Positions 8,621 through 16,914 of a stretch of DNA of 64,000 bases are shown here, piece after piece. Both the position numbers and the translations under genes were made by a program. The stretch's first letter is position 1; each line of letters begins with the position of its first letter. Source of the stretch: CAZRCZ01 sp964598765 (GTDB taxonomy: Bacteria; Sumerlaeota; Sumerlaeia; MVZB01; JAJFLK01). The DNA is taken from the NCBI GenBank assembly GCA_964598765.1, contig CAZRCZ010000012.1:62001-126000 (forward strand). Reading direction: 5' to 3'. Under the pieces are notes generated by a model. It was given only the letters and a program-made list of their open reading frames with translations. It did no database searches and was not told the DNA's origin.

Positions 8621-9463
8621 ATGAATAATCGGCCGAAAATTCCAAGTCGGAAAACGCGGTTATTTTGCCAAACCCAACGCTCCATCTTGCGCAAAATAAT
8701 CCGCTTGTCGGTATGCGCCATTGCTTGCTTTCTTGGTTCCATCGGTTGCGAACTCGTAAATGAAGAGCGTGAGACGATGGACCGAATTTCGATCACTTAT
8801 CCGAAGCTAGATCGAATTGATCGAGTCGCTGTAACCCCGGATAACCGCGTCATTTTCCAGGGCGAGTGTTTAATTGGCCGCATCTACGAACCACCTTCGA
8901 TAAAAACACGAGCCATCGTTGTTTTTAGCGCACGCGCAATGAACCAAATACTGAACAGAGAGAGAAGACAGAGAACAGATCCGAACACAGGGCGCTGGCA
9001 ATACGATATTACCGACGTAATTGTGGTGCAGAAGACCGTCGCTCGTCGTGACTGTAGAATCTATCGTGAAGACGCGGATGACGCGGAGAGAGGCTACAAG
9101 GAGATAATTTCGCTACTCGATGGATTTGGGAACGCGCAAAGGATCGGAAGCAAGCCCATTAACATCGAGTATAGGGATGACGAAATACAAATTGATTACT
9201 CCGCAACCAGATTTGAATTTGCAAACTACAGGACGCGAAAGAAATGGGCGTATCCCTTGATGCCCGTGGCATTTACTTTTTGGACTGCCACCTTTCCGAT
9301 TGGCGTTCTCGGATCGCCAATCTTTCTCTACATGGCAATACATCAACACAGGCACCCTCCGGGAGTGGAACGAAACAAATCGTCGAGCAAACCGCCCGAT
9401 GATTCTACCCCGCGTGAAACGGAACGGCATCCGGAAGCGGACCGGACTGAAGGGAATCAATAA
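8621..9463 (+). CDS. Hypothetical membrane-anchored or lipoprotein-like protein
   Basis: I do not recognise this 280-residue protein. The N-terminus is basic (MNNRPKIPSRKTRLF) and is followed by a hydrophobic stretch ending in FLGSIGC, which could be a signal peptide with a loose lipobox (Cys near residue 43) or a membrane anchor. A second hydrophobic segment near residues 210-238 (PVAFTFWTATFPIGVLGSPI) looks like one membrane span. The tail is charged and Pro-rich. The central part is polar without known motifs. Codon use is less G+C-rich than that of pgk, which may indicate acquired DNA. The ATG at 8621 is preferred over the earlier frame opening because the latter lies in a repeat. Confidence 0.6.
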   Translation: MNNRPKIPSRKTRLFCQTQRSILRKIIRLSVCAIACFLGSIGCELVNEERETMDRISITYPKLDRIDRVAVTPDNRVIFQGECLIGRIYEPPSIKTRAIVVFSARAMNQILNRERRQRTDPNTGRWQYDITDVIVVQKTVARRDCRIYREDADDAERGYKEIISLLDGFGNAQRIGSKPINIEYRDDEIQIDYSATRFEFANYRTRKKWAYPLMPVAFTFWTATFPIGVLGSPIFLYMAIHQHRHPPGVERNKSSSKPPDDSTPRETERHPEADRTEGNQ

Positions 9464-9554
9464 TCTGTCCCAACGGCTTTGCGCGCGGCGAGTAGAAGCA
9501 TAAAAAAAACTCCTTCGCGCGTGTTCTCGATCACGCCTTGTAAAATTGAATCCG

Positions 9555-9600
9555 TTGCGCTGATTCGTCCGCCGCGTTAGAATCAATCGTTCAAGGAGAA
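9555..9600 (+). promoter_or_regulatory. Promoter and RBS of the YefM/YoeB locus
   Basis: TTGCGC (9555-9560), a 17-nt spacer and TAGAAT (9578-9583) form a sigma-70-like promoter. AAGGAGA at 9593-9599 is a strong ribosome-binding site for the antitoxin ATG at 9605. Confidence 0.65.
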
Positions 9601-9604
9601 GGTT

Positions 9605-9817
9605 ATGTCGAAATCATCCCCCGTTCAATACGTATCCGACGCGGAAGGCCATCCCGTCGGCGTTTTTGTTCCGATTGATTTCTGGCGTGAAATCGAATCG
9701 GAACGGGAGACGGCGTATCTTTTGAAGAGCGAAACGATGCGGAAACGCTTGACGCAAGCCAAGCGTCGCCGCGACGGCGTTTCCGTTGAGGATGCTCGTG
9801 CGAAGCTTGGAATTTGA
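9605..9817 (+). CDS. Phd/YefM-type antitoxin
   Basis: The 70-residue protein matches the pattern of short antitoxins that pair with YoeB/Txe: an N-terminal DNA-binding strand (VQYVSDAEGHPVGVFVPIDFW) and a C-terminal toxin-wrapping part (ETAYLLKSETMRKRLTQA... EDARAKLGI). It has its own promoter and a strong RBS. The toxin frame begins at 9792, overlapping the end of this gene by 26 nt, the usual arrangement for cotranslated modules. The antitoxin is intact while the toxin is interrupted by a stop codon, so it may now serve only as a repressor or as an anti-addiction factor. Family name is inferred from pattern, not from a search. Confidence 0.82.
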   Translation: MSKSSPVQYVSDAEGHPVGVFVPIDFWREIESERETAYLLKSETMRKRLTQAKRRRDGVSVEDARAKLGI

Positions 9818-10055
9818 CCGCTCCGCGTTCGAGGACTTGGCTTGGTAGGTGGAGCAGGATCGCAAGAAAGCGTCGCGCATCCTGCGGCTGATCTTGGAAA
9901 CGCAAAGCGATCCTTTCGGCGGAATCGGAAAGCCCGAACCTTTGAAACGAGAGCTGGCCGGATGTTGGTCCAAACGTATAGATGGCGAACACCGGTTGGT
10001 CTATCAGGTCTTGAACGACAAAATCCGCGTGCTGGCTTGCCGCTATCACTATTGA
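9792..10055 (+). pseudogene. YoeB/Txe-family toxin interrupted by an amber codon
   Basis: Read from the ATG at 9792, the frame gives 18 residues ending DLAW, then TAG at 9846-9848, then VEQDRKKASRILRLI and on to IGKPEPLKREL, GCWSKRIDGEHRLVYQV and CRYHY at 10055. These are the YoeB family landmarks, including the Glu, Arg and His of the RNase site and the C-terminal aromatic pair. Related Txe proteins have YWVETDRK at this spot, so the TAG most simply replaces a Trp codon (TGG). The stretch after the stop could restart at GTG 9849, but it would lack the first strand/helix. TAG is a normal stop in this genome (for example at the end of gyrA), so recoding is unlikely. The result is a toxin broken by one substitution next to an intact antitoxin. 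Confidence 0.88.
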
Positions 10056-10092
10056 GGCGCGTTGAACGGGACTCCGAATTCATCCACAAGAA

Positions 10093-11232
10093 ATGCTTTA
10101 TTTGAATTTTCTTACCCGCGTCCTTCTGCTTTCCTTTGCTTTCCCTTCGCTCTCGCCACGCGCGCATTTGACTCCGCGCGACGTTTCGGGACTTCTGAAG
10201 CCGATACAGGAGCGCCATAAAATTCCGGGCATGGTCGCGGCGATTGTCGAAGGGGATCAAGTCATCGCCCTCGGCGCGGTCGGAGTCCGCAAGGCCGGAT
10301 CGCCCGAACCGGTTCAGATCGGCGACCTTTTTCATCTCGGCTCCTGCACCAAGGCGATGACGGCGACGATGATCGCCACGCTCGTCGAGGAAAGAAAAAT
10401 TTCGTGGGAGACGACGCTGGAGAAAGTTTTCTCTCCTTGGCCGGACCGCTGGAATGCGGCGTGGCGCAACGTGACGCTGGAGCAACTGCTCACGCATCGC
10501 TCCGGAGCGCCGTCCGATCTCGGCGCGGACGGACTATGGGGAAAACTTTGGAATCGCAAGGGAACACCGACCGAGCAACGCATGGATCTGGTCGAGGGAG
10601 TCTTGAGCAGACCGCCGCTCCATGAGCCGGGGACAAAATATCTCTACGCCAACGCCGGATTCGCCATTGCCGGAGCGATGGCGGAGAAAATCACCGGCGA
10701 GGCTTGGGAGGATTTGATGCGCAAGCGGCTCTTCGAACCGCTCGGCATGACGACCGCCGGATTCGGCGCCCCGGGGACGCCGGGCGTGGTGGACCAGCCG
10801 CGCGGACACCGAAAAGGGGGCGCGCCCGTCGAGCTGGGACGCGACGCCGACAATCCTCCCGCCATCGGTCCGGCGGGAACGGTTCATTGTTCCATCGGCG
10901 ACTGGGCGAAATTCGTCGCGCTTCATCTGCAAGGAGATCGCGGCGAGGCTCGCCTTCTCAGCGCGAAGACGTTTGCAAAATTGCACGCGCCGTTCAAGGG
11001 TCCGGACCCGCAATACGCGATGGGGTGGGGCGTGACGGAGCGGCCTTGGGGCGGCGGGCGCGTCCTCACGCATAATGGAAGCAATACGATGTGGTTTTGC
11101 GTCGTTTGGATCGCGCCGAAAAAGAATTTCGCGGTCTTGGTCGCGTGCAACCAAGCCGAAAACGGCGACAAGGCGACCGACGAGGCGGCATGGGCGCTGA
11201 TTCAGAATTACCTGGCGGAGGTGAATAAATGA
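10093..11232 (+). CDS. Secreted serine hydrolase of the class C beta-lactamase family
   Basis: This 379-residue protein begins with a signal peptide (LYLNFLTRVLLLSFAFPSLS). The catalytic SxxK motif is SCTK at residues 84-87 and the YxN motif is YAN at residues 185-187. THNGSN at about residue 326-331 stands where the third motif (HxG/KTG) is expected. This is the serine beta-lactamase/penicillin-binding fold of the AmpC/EstB/DD-peptidase group. Most such chromosomal proteins are esterases or peptidases, not resistance enzymes; specificity cannot be told from sequence. Its TGA overlaps the ATG of the next gene (ATGA at 11229-11232), so the two are translationally coupled. Confidence 0.9.
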   Translation: MLYLNFLTRVLLLSFAFPSLSPRAHLTPRDVSGLLKPIQERHKIPGMVAAIVEGDQVIALGAVGVRKAGSPEPVQIGDLFHLGSCTKAMTATMIATLVEERKISWETTLEKVFSPWPDRWNAAWRNVTLEQLLTHRSGAPSDLGADGLWGKLWNRKGTPTEQRMDLVEGVLSRPPLHEPGTKYLYANAGFAIAGAMAEKITGEAWEDLMRKRLFEPLGMTTAGFGAPGTPGVVDQPRGHRKGGAPVELGRDADNPPAIGPAGTVHCSIGDWAKFVALHLQGDRGEARLLSAKTFAKLHAPFKGPDPQYAMGWGVTERPWGGGRVLTHNGSNTMWFCVVWIAPKKNFAVLVACNQAENGDKATDEAAWALIQNYLAEVNK

Positions 11233-12287
11233 TTCGACTAAAACGAAATTCATTGACGGTGGTTTTGCTTGTTTTGCTCGGTCCGTTTTCGGCCCGTTCG
11301 CAGACGGCTCAAGCCCAATCAACCCACATCGCTTTCGTCAAGGAATGGGGCGACATAGGAACCGAACCGGGCAAGTTCAATTTTCCAATCGGAATCGCCA
11401 TCAACGCCAAGGATGAGATTTTCGTCACGGATCATGACAATGACCGCGTCCAGAAATTCGACGCGGATGGAAAGCTTCTCGTCAGTTTCGCGGTCCAGCC
11501 CAATCCGGGGGGCATGGCCTTGGACGAATCCGGCAATCTTTACATCACCCACTTCGCCGCCTCGATGAAAACCCAGAACAAAGGGGGCGACTTCATTTCC
11601 GTTTACGATCCGCAAGGCAAACTGCTTCGCAAATGGGGCAAGAGCGGCGCGGGGGACGGAGAATTCAGTTACCCGGGCGGACTGGCGGTCTCGAAGGAAG
11701 GTCGTCTTTACGTCGCCGATCAAACGAACCATCGGGTTCAGGTCTTCGACCGCGAAGGCAAATTTCTTTTCAAATGGGGCGAATTTGGAAGCGCTCCCGG
11801 TCAATTCGGCGGCAAAGACTGGCAGAACTCGCGCACCGGAGGACCGCAGTTTATCGCGCTCGATTCGGGCGGAAATGTATGGACGACCGAAGGGGCCAAC
11901 GGACGAATCCAGAAATTCACGCCGGACGGGAAGCCTCTTCTCGCGTGGGGCGATAACGAAAACAAGCCCGGCAGTTTCGGCGGGATTTTTTTCGGATTCG
12001 AGGCTTCGGCGATCAAGGCGGGCCAGACTCCGCCGCCGCGCGGGAAACTTCAAGGACCGATCGCGCTTTGTTTCGACCGGCGCGGTCACCTGTGGGTCAG
12101 CGCGGTTTGCGGAAGAATCCAGCATTTTGATCCGGATGGAAAGTATTTGGGAGGCCTCACCAATGAACAAGGGGACAAGCCGGGACAATTTTTCGCGCCG
12201 CACGGTTTGGCGTTGGATGGCCGCGGCAACCTTTACGTCGTGGACAGCTTCAATCATCGCGTTCAAAAATTTGCGACATCGGATTGA
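11229..12287 (+). CDS. Secreted NHL-repeat beta-propeller protein
   Basis: The 352-residue protein has a signal peptide (about residues 1-30, VVLLVLLGPFSARSQ). The rest is built from NHL repeats recognisable as F-x-x-P-x-G-[IL]-[AV], then D-x-x-N-x-R-V-Q-K-F: for example ITDHDNDRVQKFD-like units near residues 68, 165 and 345, giving about six blades. NHL propellers bind proteins, RNA or small ligands, and some secreted ones are catalytic; a role cannot be assigned. It is translationally coupled to the serine hydrolase upstream, suggesting that the two work in the same extracytoplasmic process. Confidence 0.88.
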   Translation: MIRLKRNSLTVVLLVLLGPFSARSQTAQAQSTHIAFVKEWGDIGTEPGKFNFPIGIAINAKDEIFVTDHDNDRVQKFDADGKLLVSFAVQPNPGGMALDESGNLYITHFAASMKTQNKGGDFISVYDPQGKLLRKWGKSGAGDGEFSYPGGLAVSKEGRLYVADQTNHRVQVFDREGKFLFKWGEFGSAPGQFGGKDWQNSRTGGPQFIALDSGGNVWTTEGANGRIQKFTPDGKPLLAWGDNENKPGSFGGIFFGFEASAIKAGQTPPPRGKLQGPIALCFDRRGHLWVSAVCGRIQHFDPDGKYLGGLTNEQGDKPGQFFAPHGLALDGRGNLYVVDSFNHRVQKFATSD

Positions 12288-12371
12288 GGCTCCTGCCGGC
12301 GCGTGACGTAGCCGCGGAGAATTCATGCCGCCCATGACCGGGAAATAGCGGCGGCTAAATGAAATTGGGTA

Positions 12372-12380
12372 TGGTAGCAT
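12372..12380 (+). promoter_or_regulatory. Extended -10 element before the FtsX-like permease
   Basis: TGGTAGCAT (12372-12380) matches the extended -10 seen before def (TGGTAGAAT). It would start transcription near 12387, giving a leader of about 48 nt before the ATG at 12435. No clear -35 is seen. Confidence 0.4.
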
Positions 12381-12434
12381 CTGGCGGTTTCGCCGCAAGG
12401 GGATTGATCTCGCGGAGCGGCGCGGGGTTTCATT

Positions 12435-13574
12435 ATGACATTTGGCCGTTTTGTCTATCGCAACGCTTTTCGCAATAAGCGACGCACGGCGCTTACCATT
12501 CTGAGCGTCGGTTTCTCGCTCTTTCTGCTGATCCTGCTGACGACATTTCTGGATTTTCTGAAGAATCCGCCCGGATCGGAAGAAGGCAAAATGCGACTGG
12601 TCGTGAGCCGCTCGACGGCATTCGTGGATCAGTTGCCCATGTCCTACCTCGACAAGATCAAGGCCGTGCCGCACGTCGAGCACGTCTCGCCGACCGATTT
12701 CTTCCCCGCCAGCTACAAGGAATCCAAGAACTTTTTCCCGTGTCTCGCGGTTGATCCGGCGGAAATGTGGTCGGTCTTTCACGAGTTGAAAACCGACGAG
12801 GCGGCCAAGAAAGCGTTCCTCGAACAAAAAAGCGGCGCAATCGTCGGCGTGGCGCTCATGCAGAAATTTGGTTGGAAAGTAGGCGACACGGTCACGCTCT
12901 TGGGACAATTCCAGCCCGTGGATCTCGAATTCAAGATCGTCGGTACCTACACCTCCGAGATTCACAACGTCGTCTTTTACATCCGCTATGATTACTTGAA
13001 CGAGGCGATGGGAAAAACCAACACCGTTTCGGCGTTCTGGTTGACGGCGGACAATCTCGATGCGATTCCCGAAATCGCCCACACGATTGACGCGATGTTC
13101 CACAACAGTCCCGCCGAAACCAAGACCGACACCGAACAAGCCTTCCGCGTCGGATTTTCCTCAATGTTGGGCAATCTCCGCTTGCTATTCGGCTCCATCG
13201 CCACGGTGGTCGTCTTCACGATGTTGCTGGTCACGGCCAGTACCATGGGAATGACCGTGCGCGAGCGGTATCGGGAGGTTGGAATTTTGAAGGCGATGGG
13301 CTACACGCGGCAATTGGTTCTTTGGATGATTCTGGGCGAAGCCGGATTCATCGCTCTGCTCGGCGGCGCGCTGGGGTGCGTCGTGGCTTATTCCTTAAAT
13401 TTCCTTAACCTCTACAAACTGACTGCGGGCTTCATCGAGAAATTTCCGATCTCGCTCACGATCTACGGCTCGGCATTGGCCGTCGGATTCTTGATCGGGA
13501 TTTTTTCGGGTCTCTGGCCCGCGCTCATGGCCGCGCGGCTGACGATCACCGAGGCAATCCGGCGGGTGGGATGA
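12435..13574 (+). CDS. FtsX/MacB-type ABC transporter permease
   Basis: The 379-residue membrane protein has the FtsX-like layout: one N-terminal span (LTILSVGFSLFLLILLTTFL, residues about 20-40), a large periplasmic MacB-PCD-like domain (about 45-250), then three C-terminal spans (from about 255 to 375) with the conserved RYREVGILKAMGYTRQLV coupling loop between the first two. Such permeases work with a LolD/MacB-like ATPase in lipoprotein release, export or cell-wall signalling. No ATPase gene is adjacent, so the partner must be encoded elsewhere. It is followed by a large palindromic repeat. Confidence 0.88.
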   Translation: MTFGRFVYRNAFRNKRRTALTILSVGFSLFLLILLTTFLDFLKNPPGSEEGKMRLVVSRSTAFVDQLPMSYLDKIKAVPHVEHVSPTDFFPASYKESKNFFPCLAVDPAEMWSVFHELKTDEAAKKAFLEQKSGAIVGVALMQKFGWKVGDTVTLLGQFQPVDLEFKIVGTYTSEIHNVVFYIRYDYLNEAMGKTNTVSAFWLTADNLDAIPEIAHTIDAMFHNSPAETKTDTEQAFRVGFSSMLGNLRLLFGSIATVVVFTMLLVTASTMGMTVRERYREVGILKAMGYTRQLVLWMILGEAGFIALLGGALGCVVAYSLNFLNLYKLTAGFIEKFPISLTIYGSALAVGFLIGIFSGLWPALMAARLTITEAIRRVG

Positions 13575-13612
13575 ATGGATCGTAAATCCGCATTGTGAGA
13601 ATCGGAAGAGAA

Positions 13613-13695
13613 TCACCCCAGAGACACAGAGAGCATATTCAAGATGCGAAACCTTCGTCATAAACTTCTCTGTGTCTCTGGGGTGAATCTTTTTT
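13613..13695. repeat. Inverted repeat of the CTCTGTGTCTCTGGGGTGA type with T-run
   Basis: TCACCCCAGAGACACAGAG (13613-13631) and its exact complement (13668-13686) form a 19-bp stem with a 36-nt loop. Six T follow on the + strand (13690-13695). It lies between the convergent permease and TPR genes and could terminate the permease transcript. It is one of at least five members of this family in the window. Confidence 0.75.
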
Positions 13696-13698
13696 GGA

Positions 13699-15330
13699 CT
13701 ATTGTTTGGGGCTTTCACTTTCCTCCAAGGTCCGCAGATTTTTCTGCGCCTCGGCGTTCTGGGGATTGAAGTGAATCGCCAATATAAATTGCTCTCTTGC
13801 CTCGCTCATTTTTCCTTCCTCGGCAAGGAGCGTTCCCAAATTATTATGCCCCTCGGAATGTTCCGGCGCGAACTGCAACGCCATGCGATAGGCGGCTTCG
13901 GCTTGGTCGGTCTTCTTTAATTCCAAGAGCGCATTGCCCAAATGAACGTAGGCGTCGGCGTATTGCGGATCTTGGTCAATCGCCTCGCCGTATTCCGCGA
14001 CGGCTTCGTCATATCGCCCGTCGTTTTCCAGCGCGACGGCGAGGTTGTGATGCCCGCGGGCGTTGTTGGGACGCTTGGCGACGACGTCGGAAAAGATGCT
14101 GATTTCGGTTCGGTAATCTCGGTTGCGGTGAATTGTAAGCAGGCTCGATGTCAAGGCGACAATTATCAGGAAGGGAGTCGCCGCACGTCTTCCAACCATC
14201 CATTGAACGCACGCCGCAGCCATCGTCATAACAGCCGCAAGCGGCAGATACATCCGATGCTCGAATGCGAGATCGGCGATGGGTATGAAGGTTGAGGTCG
14301 GAGCCAGAATCACGAAAAACCACGCGCCGAGAAATCCCGCCCACGGATAGAAGCGTAACGCGAAAAGCGTCAGGCCAAGCAAGCCGAAAATCAGAATCGC
14401 CCAAGGGAGCACATCGCCGAGACTCGACGCGACCGGCCATTTGTAATCCAACACGAGCGGATGCGGCAGGAGACTTAGCTTGAGATAATGCGCGATGATG
14501 CCGAATTGCGATTTGGCGTAATCAATCGGCGCGACGGATTTCAACCCGAATCCGGCGGAATTGCTTCGCGGACCGCTCCGGACCAGCGCCGCCAGAATCA
14601 GCCACGTCGCGCCAAGTCCGGCGTAAAGTTTCCATCGGAATTTCATCTGGCCGCGCCATGAGCGGAAAATAAAGATACGGTCGTAGAGAAGGACGATCAA
14701 CGGCGCGGTGGCCATGACTTCCTTGCTCGTCATGCCCAACGCGCAAGCAAGAACGGCGGCGATTTGCCAGAGTGCGCGGCGAGAAGAATCAAAAGACCGA
14801 ATCGAACAAAAGAGGGTCAGCAAATAGAAAAGTCCCATCAGCGATTCGACACGCTGAACGATGTAGGTCACACTTTCGGTTTGGAGCGGATGCAAAAGCC
14901 AAAGCAAGGCAATGGCGAGCGCCGTGCCGTCGCTCGGAGGCAACGCCGAGCCGTAAGTGGTTTGGAGCTTGGGAAGAAGCAATGTTCGGCGAGCGATGCC
15001 GTAGAGCGTCAATCCCGCCGCGAGGTGAATCGCCAGATTGAGCGCGTGATAGCTCCAGACGTTGAATCCGCTCAGAGCGTAATTGACCGCGAACGAAAAC
15101 GCGACGAGGGGACGTCCGGCGAGCGTGGATTGATCCGGCCAGCGCATCGCGTCCCAGATCGGCCAGAGATGAAGAACATGAGGATTGTCAGGGATCGCGG
15201 GCTTGTCGTCGAAAATAAAGGGACCGGAAAAGCTGTTCGCGTAGGCCGCGATCCCGGCGGCAATCAGAACAAACGGATACGCCCGCCGCGGGTTGCGAAA
15301 CGCTGAAGAAATGGAATTTCGACCGTCCAT
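13699..15330 (-). CDS. TMTC-like membrane glycosyltransferase with C-terminal TPRs
   Basis: This 543-residue protein has about ten membrane spans followed by tetratricopeptide repeats (about residues 435-535, with units such as ALENDGRYDEAVAEYGEAID and LGNALLELKKTDQAEAAYR). The first periplasmic loop carries FDD at residues 40-42, typical of GT-C-fold glycosyltransferases, and the architecture matches the TMTC O-mannosyltransferase/DUF1736 group and its many homologues in Planctomycetes and Verrucomicrobia. The likely role is transfer of a lipid-linked sugar to exported proteins. The donor and acceptor are unknown. The ATG at 15330 is immediately upstream of the first basic and hydrophobic stretch. 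It is separated from the following hydratase gene by 46 nt and may be in the same transcript. Confidence 0.85.
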   Translation of the reverse strand: MDGRNSISSAFRNPRRAYPFVLIAAGIAAYANSFSGPFIFDDKPAIPDNPHVLHLWPIWDAMRWPDQSTLAGRPLVAFSFAVNYALSGFNVWSYHALNLAIHLAAGLTLYGIARRTLLLPKLQTTYGSALPPSDGTALAIALLWLLHPLQTESVTYIVQRVESLMGLFYLLTLFCSIRSFDSSRRALWQIAAVLACALGMTSKEVMATAPLIVLLYDRIFIFRSWRGQMKFRWKLYAGLGATWLILAALVRSGPRSNSAGFGLKSVAPIDYAKSQFGIIAHYLKLSLLPHPLVLDYKWPVASSLGDVLPWAILIFGLLGLTLFALRFYPWAGFLGAWFFVILAPTSTFIPIADLAFEHRMYLPLAAVMTMAAACVQWMVGRRAATPFLIIVALTSSLLTIHRNRDYRTEISIFSDVVAKRPNNARGHHNLAVALENDGRYDEAVAEYGEAIDQDPQYADAYVHLGNALLELKKTDQAEAAYRMALQFAPEHSEGHNNLGTLLAEEGKMSEAREQFILAIHFNPQNAEAQKNLRTLEESESPKQ

Positions 15331-15376
15331 TTCTTCTCCGCGTCGCGGCGTCTCCTTGTCTCCGCGTCTTTATGCG

Positions 15377-16207
15377 TCAGGAAATTTCCGCCGCCGCGTT
15401 GCTGACGACGTAATTCCCCTCGCGCGTCGAAGCGCGGAAAACGATTTTGTCTTCGGCGACTTTCCACATCTCGGTCGTGATCGTCTCGCCGGGGAAAACG
15501 ACGCCGGAAAACCGAACCTCGAATGCCTTCATCCGCGACGGCTCATTCCCGCAAAACGATTTCAATACGGCGCGGCAACAATGCCCATACGTGCAAAGCC
15601 CGTGCAAAATCGGGCGGTCGAATCCCGCGAGTTTGGCGAACGCCGGATCAACGTGCAGAATGTTTTTGTCGCCGCACAGGCGATAAAGCTGGGCTTGGTT
15701 CTCGCGCGTCTTCATGGAGACGACCGCGTCGGGCTTGCGGTCGGGCGGCTCATTTTTCGGACCGGAGGGACCGCGATCCCCGCCGAATCCCCCTTCGCCC
15801 CGGACAAAAATGCTGGGAATGTTTTTGAAAAGCAATTCGCCCTTTTCGTCGCGCGCCTCGACCTCGCTCACGACCACCGCTCCCTTGCCTTTGTCGTAAA
15901 TCGCCTTGATCGTGCTGGTGGCAGTGATCTTCGCGCGGGAAGGAAGAGGCTTGAAAAGCTCGATGCGGTTCTCGCCGTGAAGGAGTTTGGTGAAGTCCAG
16001 CTTGAGAAGACTCGAACTGTTCAGCTTGCCCCCGCGCACCGGAATCACGGCGAAACTCGGCAGAACCTTGAGTCCTTTTTCATAGATGAATTGGAGTTCG
16101 TCCAGCTCGGCGCCGATCGCCAAGGCGTAGAGGATGACGTCGTCCTCGTCGTATTCGAAGGTGTCGGGGCCGAGCATCTGCCCGACCGCCGAAAGATTGA
16201 TGGCCAT
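15377..16207 (-). CDS. R-specific enoyl-CoA hydratase (MaoC/hydratase 2, two hot-dog folds)
   Basis: The 276-residue protein matches the complete hydratase-2 unit of peroxisomal MFE-2. The catalytic motif is YRLCGDKNILHVDP at residues 175-188, with the Asp (180) and His (185) of the active site, followed by GFDRPILHGLC. The N-terminal half is the inactive hot-dog fold that holds the acyl chain (LPSFAVIPVRGG, LLHGENRIELFKPLP). It hydrates trans-2-enoyl-CoA to the (R)-3-hydroxyacyl-CoA. It shares the glycine-rich linker GFGGDRGPSGP with the central domain of the fusion protein at 32438-34615, so the two are paralogues. One difference is Cys at residue 178 where the fusion protein and most relatives have Ser. 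It may act in R-specific beta-oxidation or in polyester precursor supply; no phaC is in view. Confidence 0.93.
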   Translation of the reverse strand: MAINLSAVGQMLGPDTFEYDEDDVILYALAIGAELDELQFIYEKGLKVLPSFAVIPVRGGKLNSSSLLKLDFTKLLHGENRIELFKPLPSRAKITATSTIKAIYDKGKGAVVVSEVEARDEKGELLFKNIPSIFVRGEGGFGGDRGPSGPKNEPPDRKPDAVVSMKTRENQAQLYRLCGDKNILHVDPAFAKLAGFDRPILHGLCTYGHCCRAVLKSFCGNEPSRMKAFEVRFSGVVFPGETITTEMWKVAEDKIVFRASTREGNYVVSNAAAEIS

Positions 16208-16914
16208 GATCCCGCGTCTCCTTGAGAAAATTCAAATCCCGTGTCTCAGACTGCGGCATGAGCATACGGAGCGGGGGGCGTTTAGTCAATTCTTGCGAGA
16301 TTCACGGGGGGTCGAAAAAGAAAATTGCGAAACGAACCCAATTTGAATCGGATGGACCCCCGTTGTCTGAACGCCAGCGTTTGCATTTTTTACCGAACGA
16401 ACCCAAATTGTGGCACACTTTCTGGCGGGGAGTGTTGAGAGGATTGGGGTTGCAACGCGAGAATTTTGATCGGCAAGACGCCGCGAACGCCGAGATCGAG
16501 AAGCGGCGATGAGAGAGACGTGAGGGGGGAGAGGAATTAGGAATAGGGTTGGCGCTCATGCGGCACAGGATAACCGAGAGATTCTTGTCGGGCGATTCCC
16601 TTGGAGGCTCTTATTGGAGCTGAAGGACTCTAAAATAGGGAATTTTGACCACAAAAAAAGGCACAGGAGCGCAGAGAAGGGCAGTGTCTCAATTTGACAG
16701 GTGGGGCAGGCTGGAAAGCCCGTGGCACTCCGAACTGAGACACTACCGAAAAAATACATTCTCCCGCCATTTTCTTTCGGTTGGCCTTGGGTTTGCATAC
16801 CACACTCTGAGCAGGCTTCGGGTTGGCTTTAACGCACGAAATCGGTGAAAATAGCCCCCGATTGGAACGAAAAGGTACAACACGGCCAGTCCAGAGCCGA
16901 TGGAGGCAACGTTC
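16208..16914. other. 707-nt intergenic region with decayed dispersed repeats
   Basis: No gene is convincing here. Two copies of a CGAACCCAATTTG-like repeat occur (GCGAAACGAACCCAATTTG at 16328 and ACCGAACGAACCCAAATTG at 16392). An inverted repeat (AGTGTCTCA at 16683, TGAGACACT at 16736) encloses a CGTGGCAC-containing loop. Short frames through these repeats give the peptide strings typical of repeat-derived false genes in planctomycete-like genomes. The promoter of the DUF1549 gene should lie in the last 100 nt, but no clear -35/-10 pair is seen. Confidence 0.6.

Noticed and set aside
9846..9848. Amber codon in the YoeB-like gene as evidence for TAG recoding
   Set aside because: TAG ends normal genes in the window (for example gyrA at 54657 and the PilX-like gene at 2358), and no suppressor tRNA is visible.
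10093..11232. Antibiotic-resistance beta-lactamase
   Set aside because: It has the SxxK and YxN motifs of the fold, but such proteins are mostly esterases or peptidases, and the third motif is HNG rather than KTG.
13613..13695. Insertion-sequence ends
   Set aside because: The inverted arms enclose only 36 nt with no transposase; the family is a short palindromic repeat.
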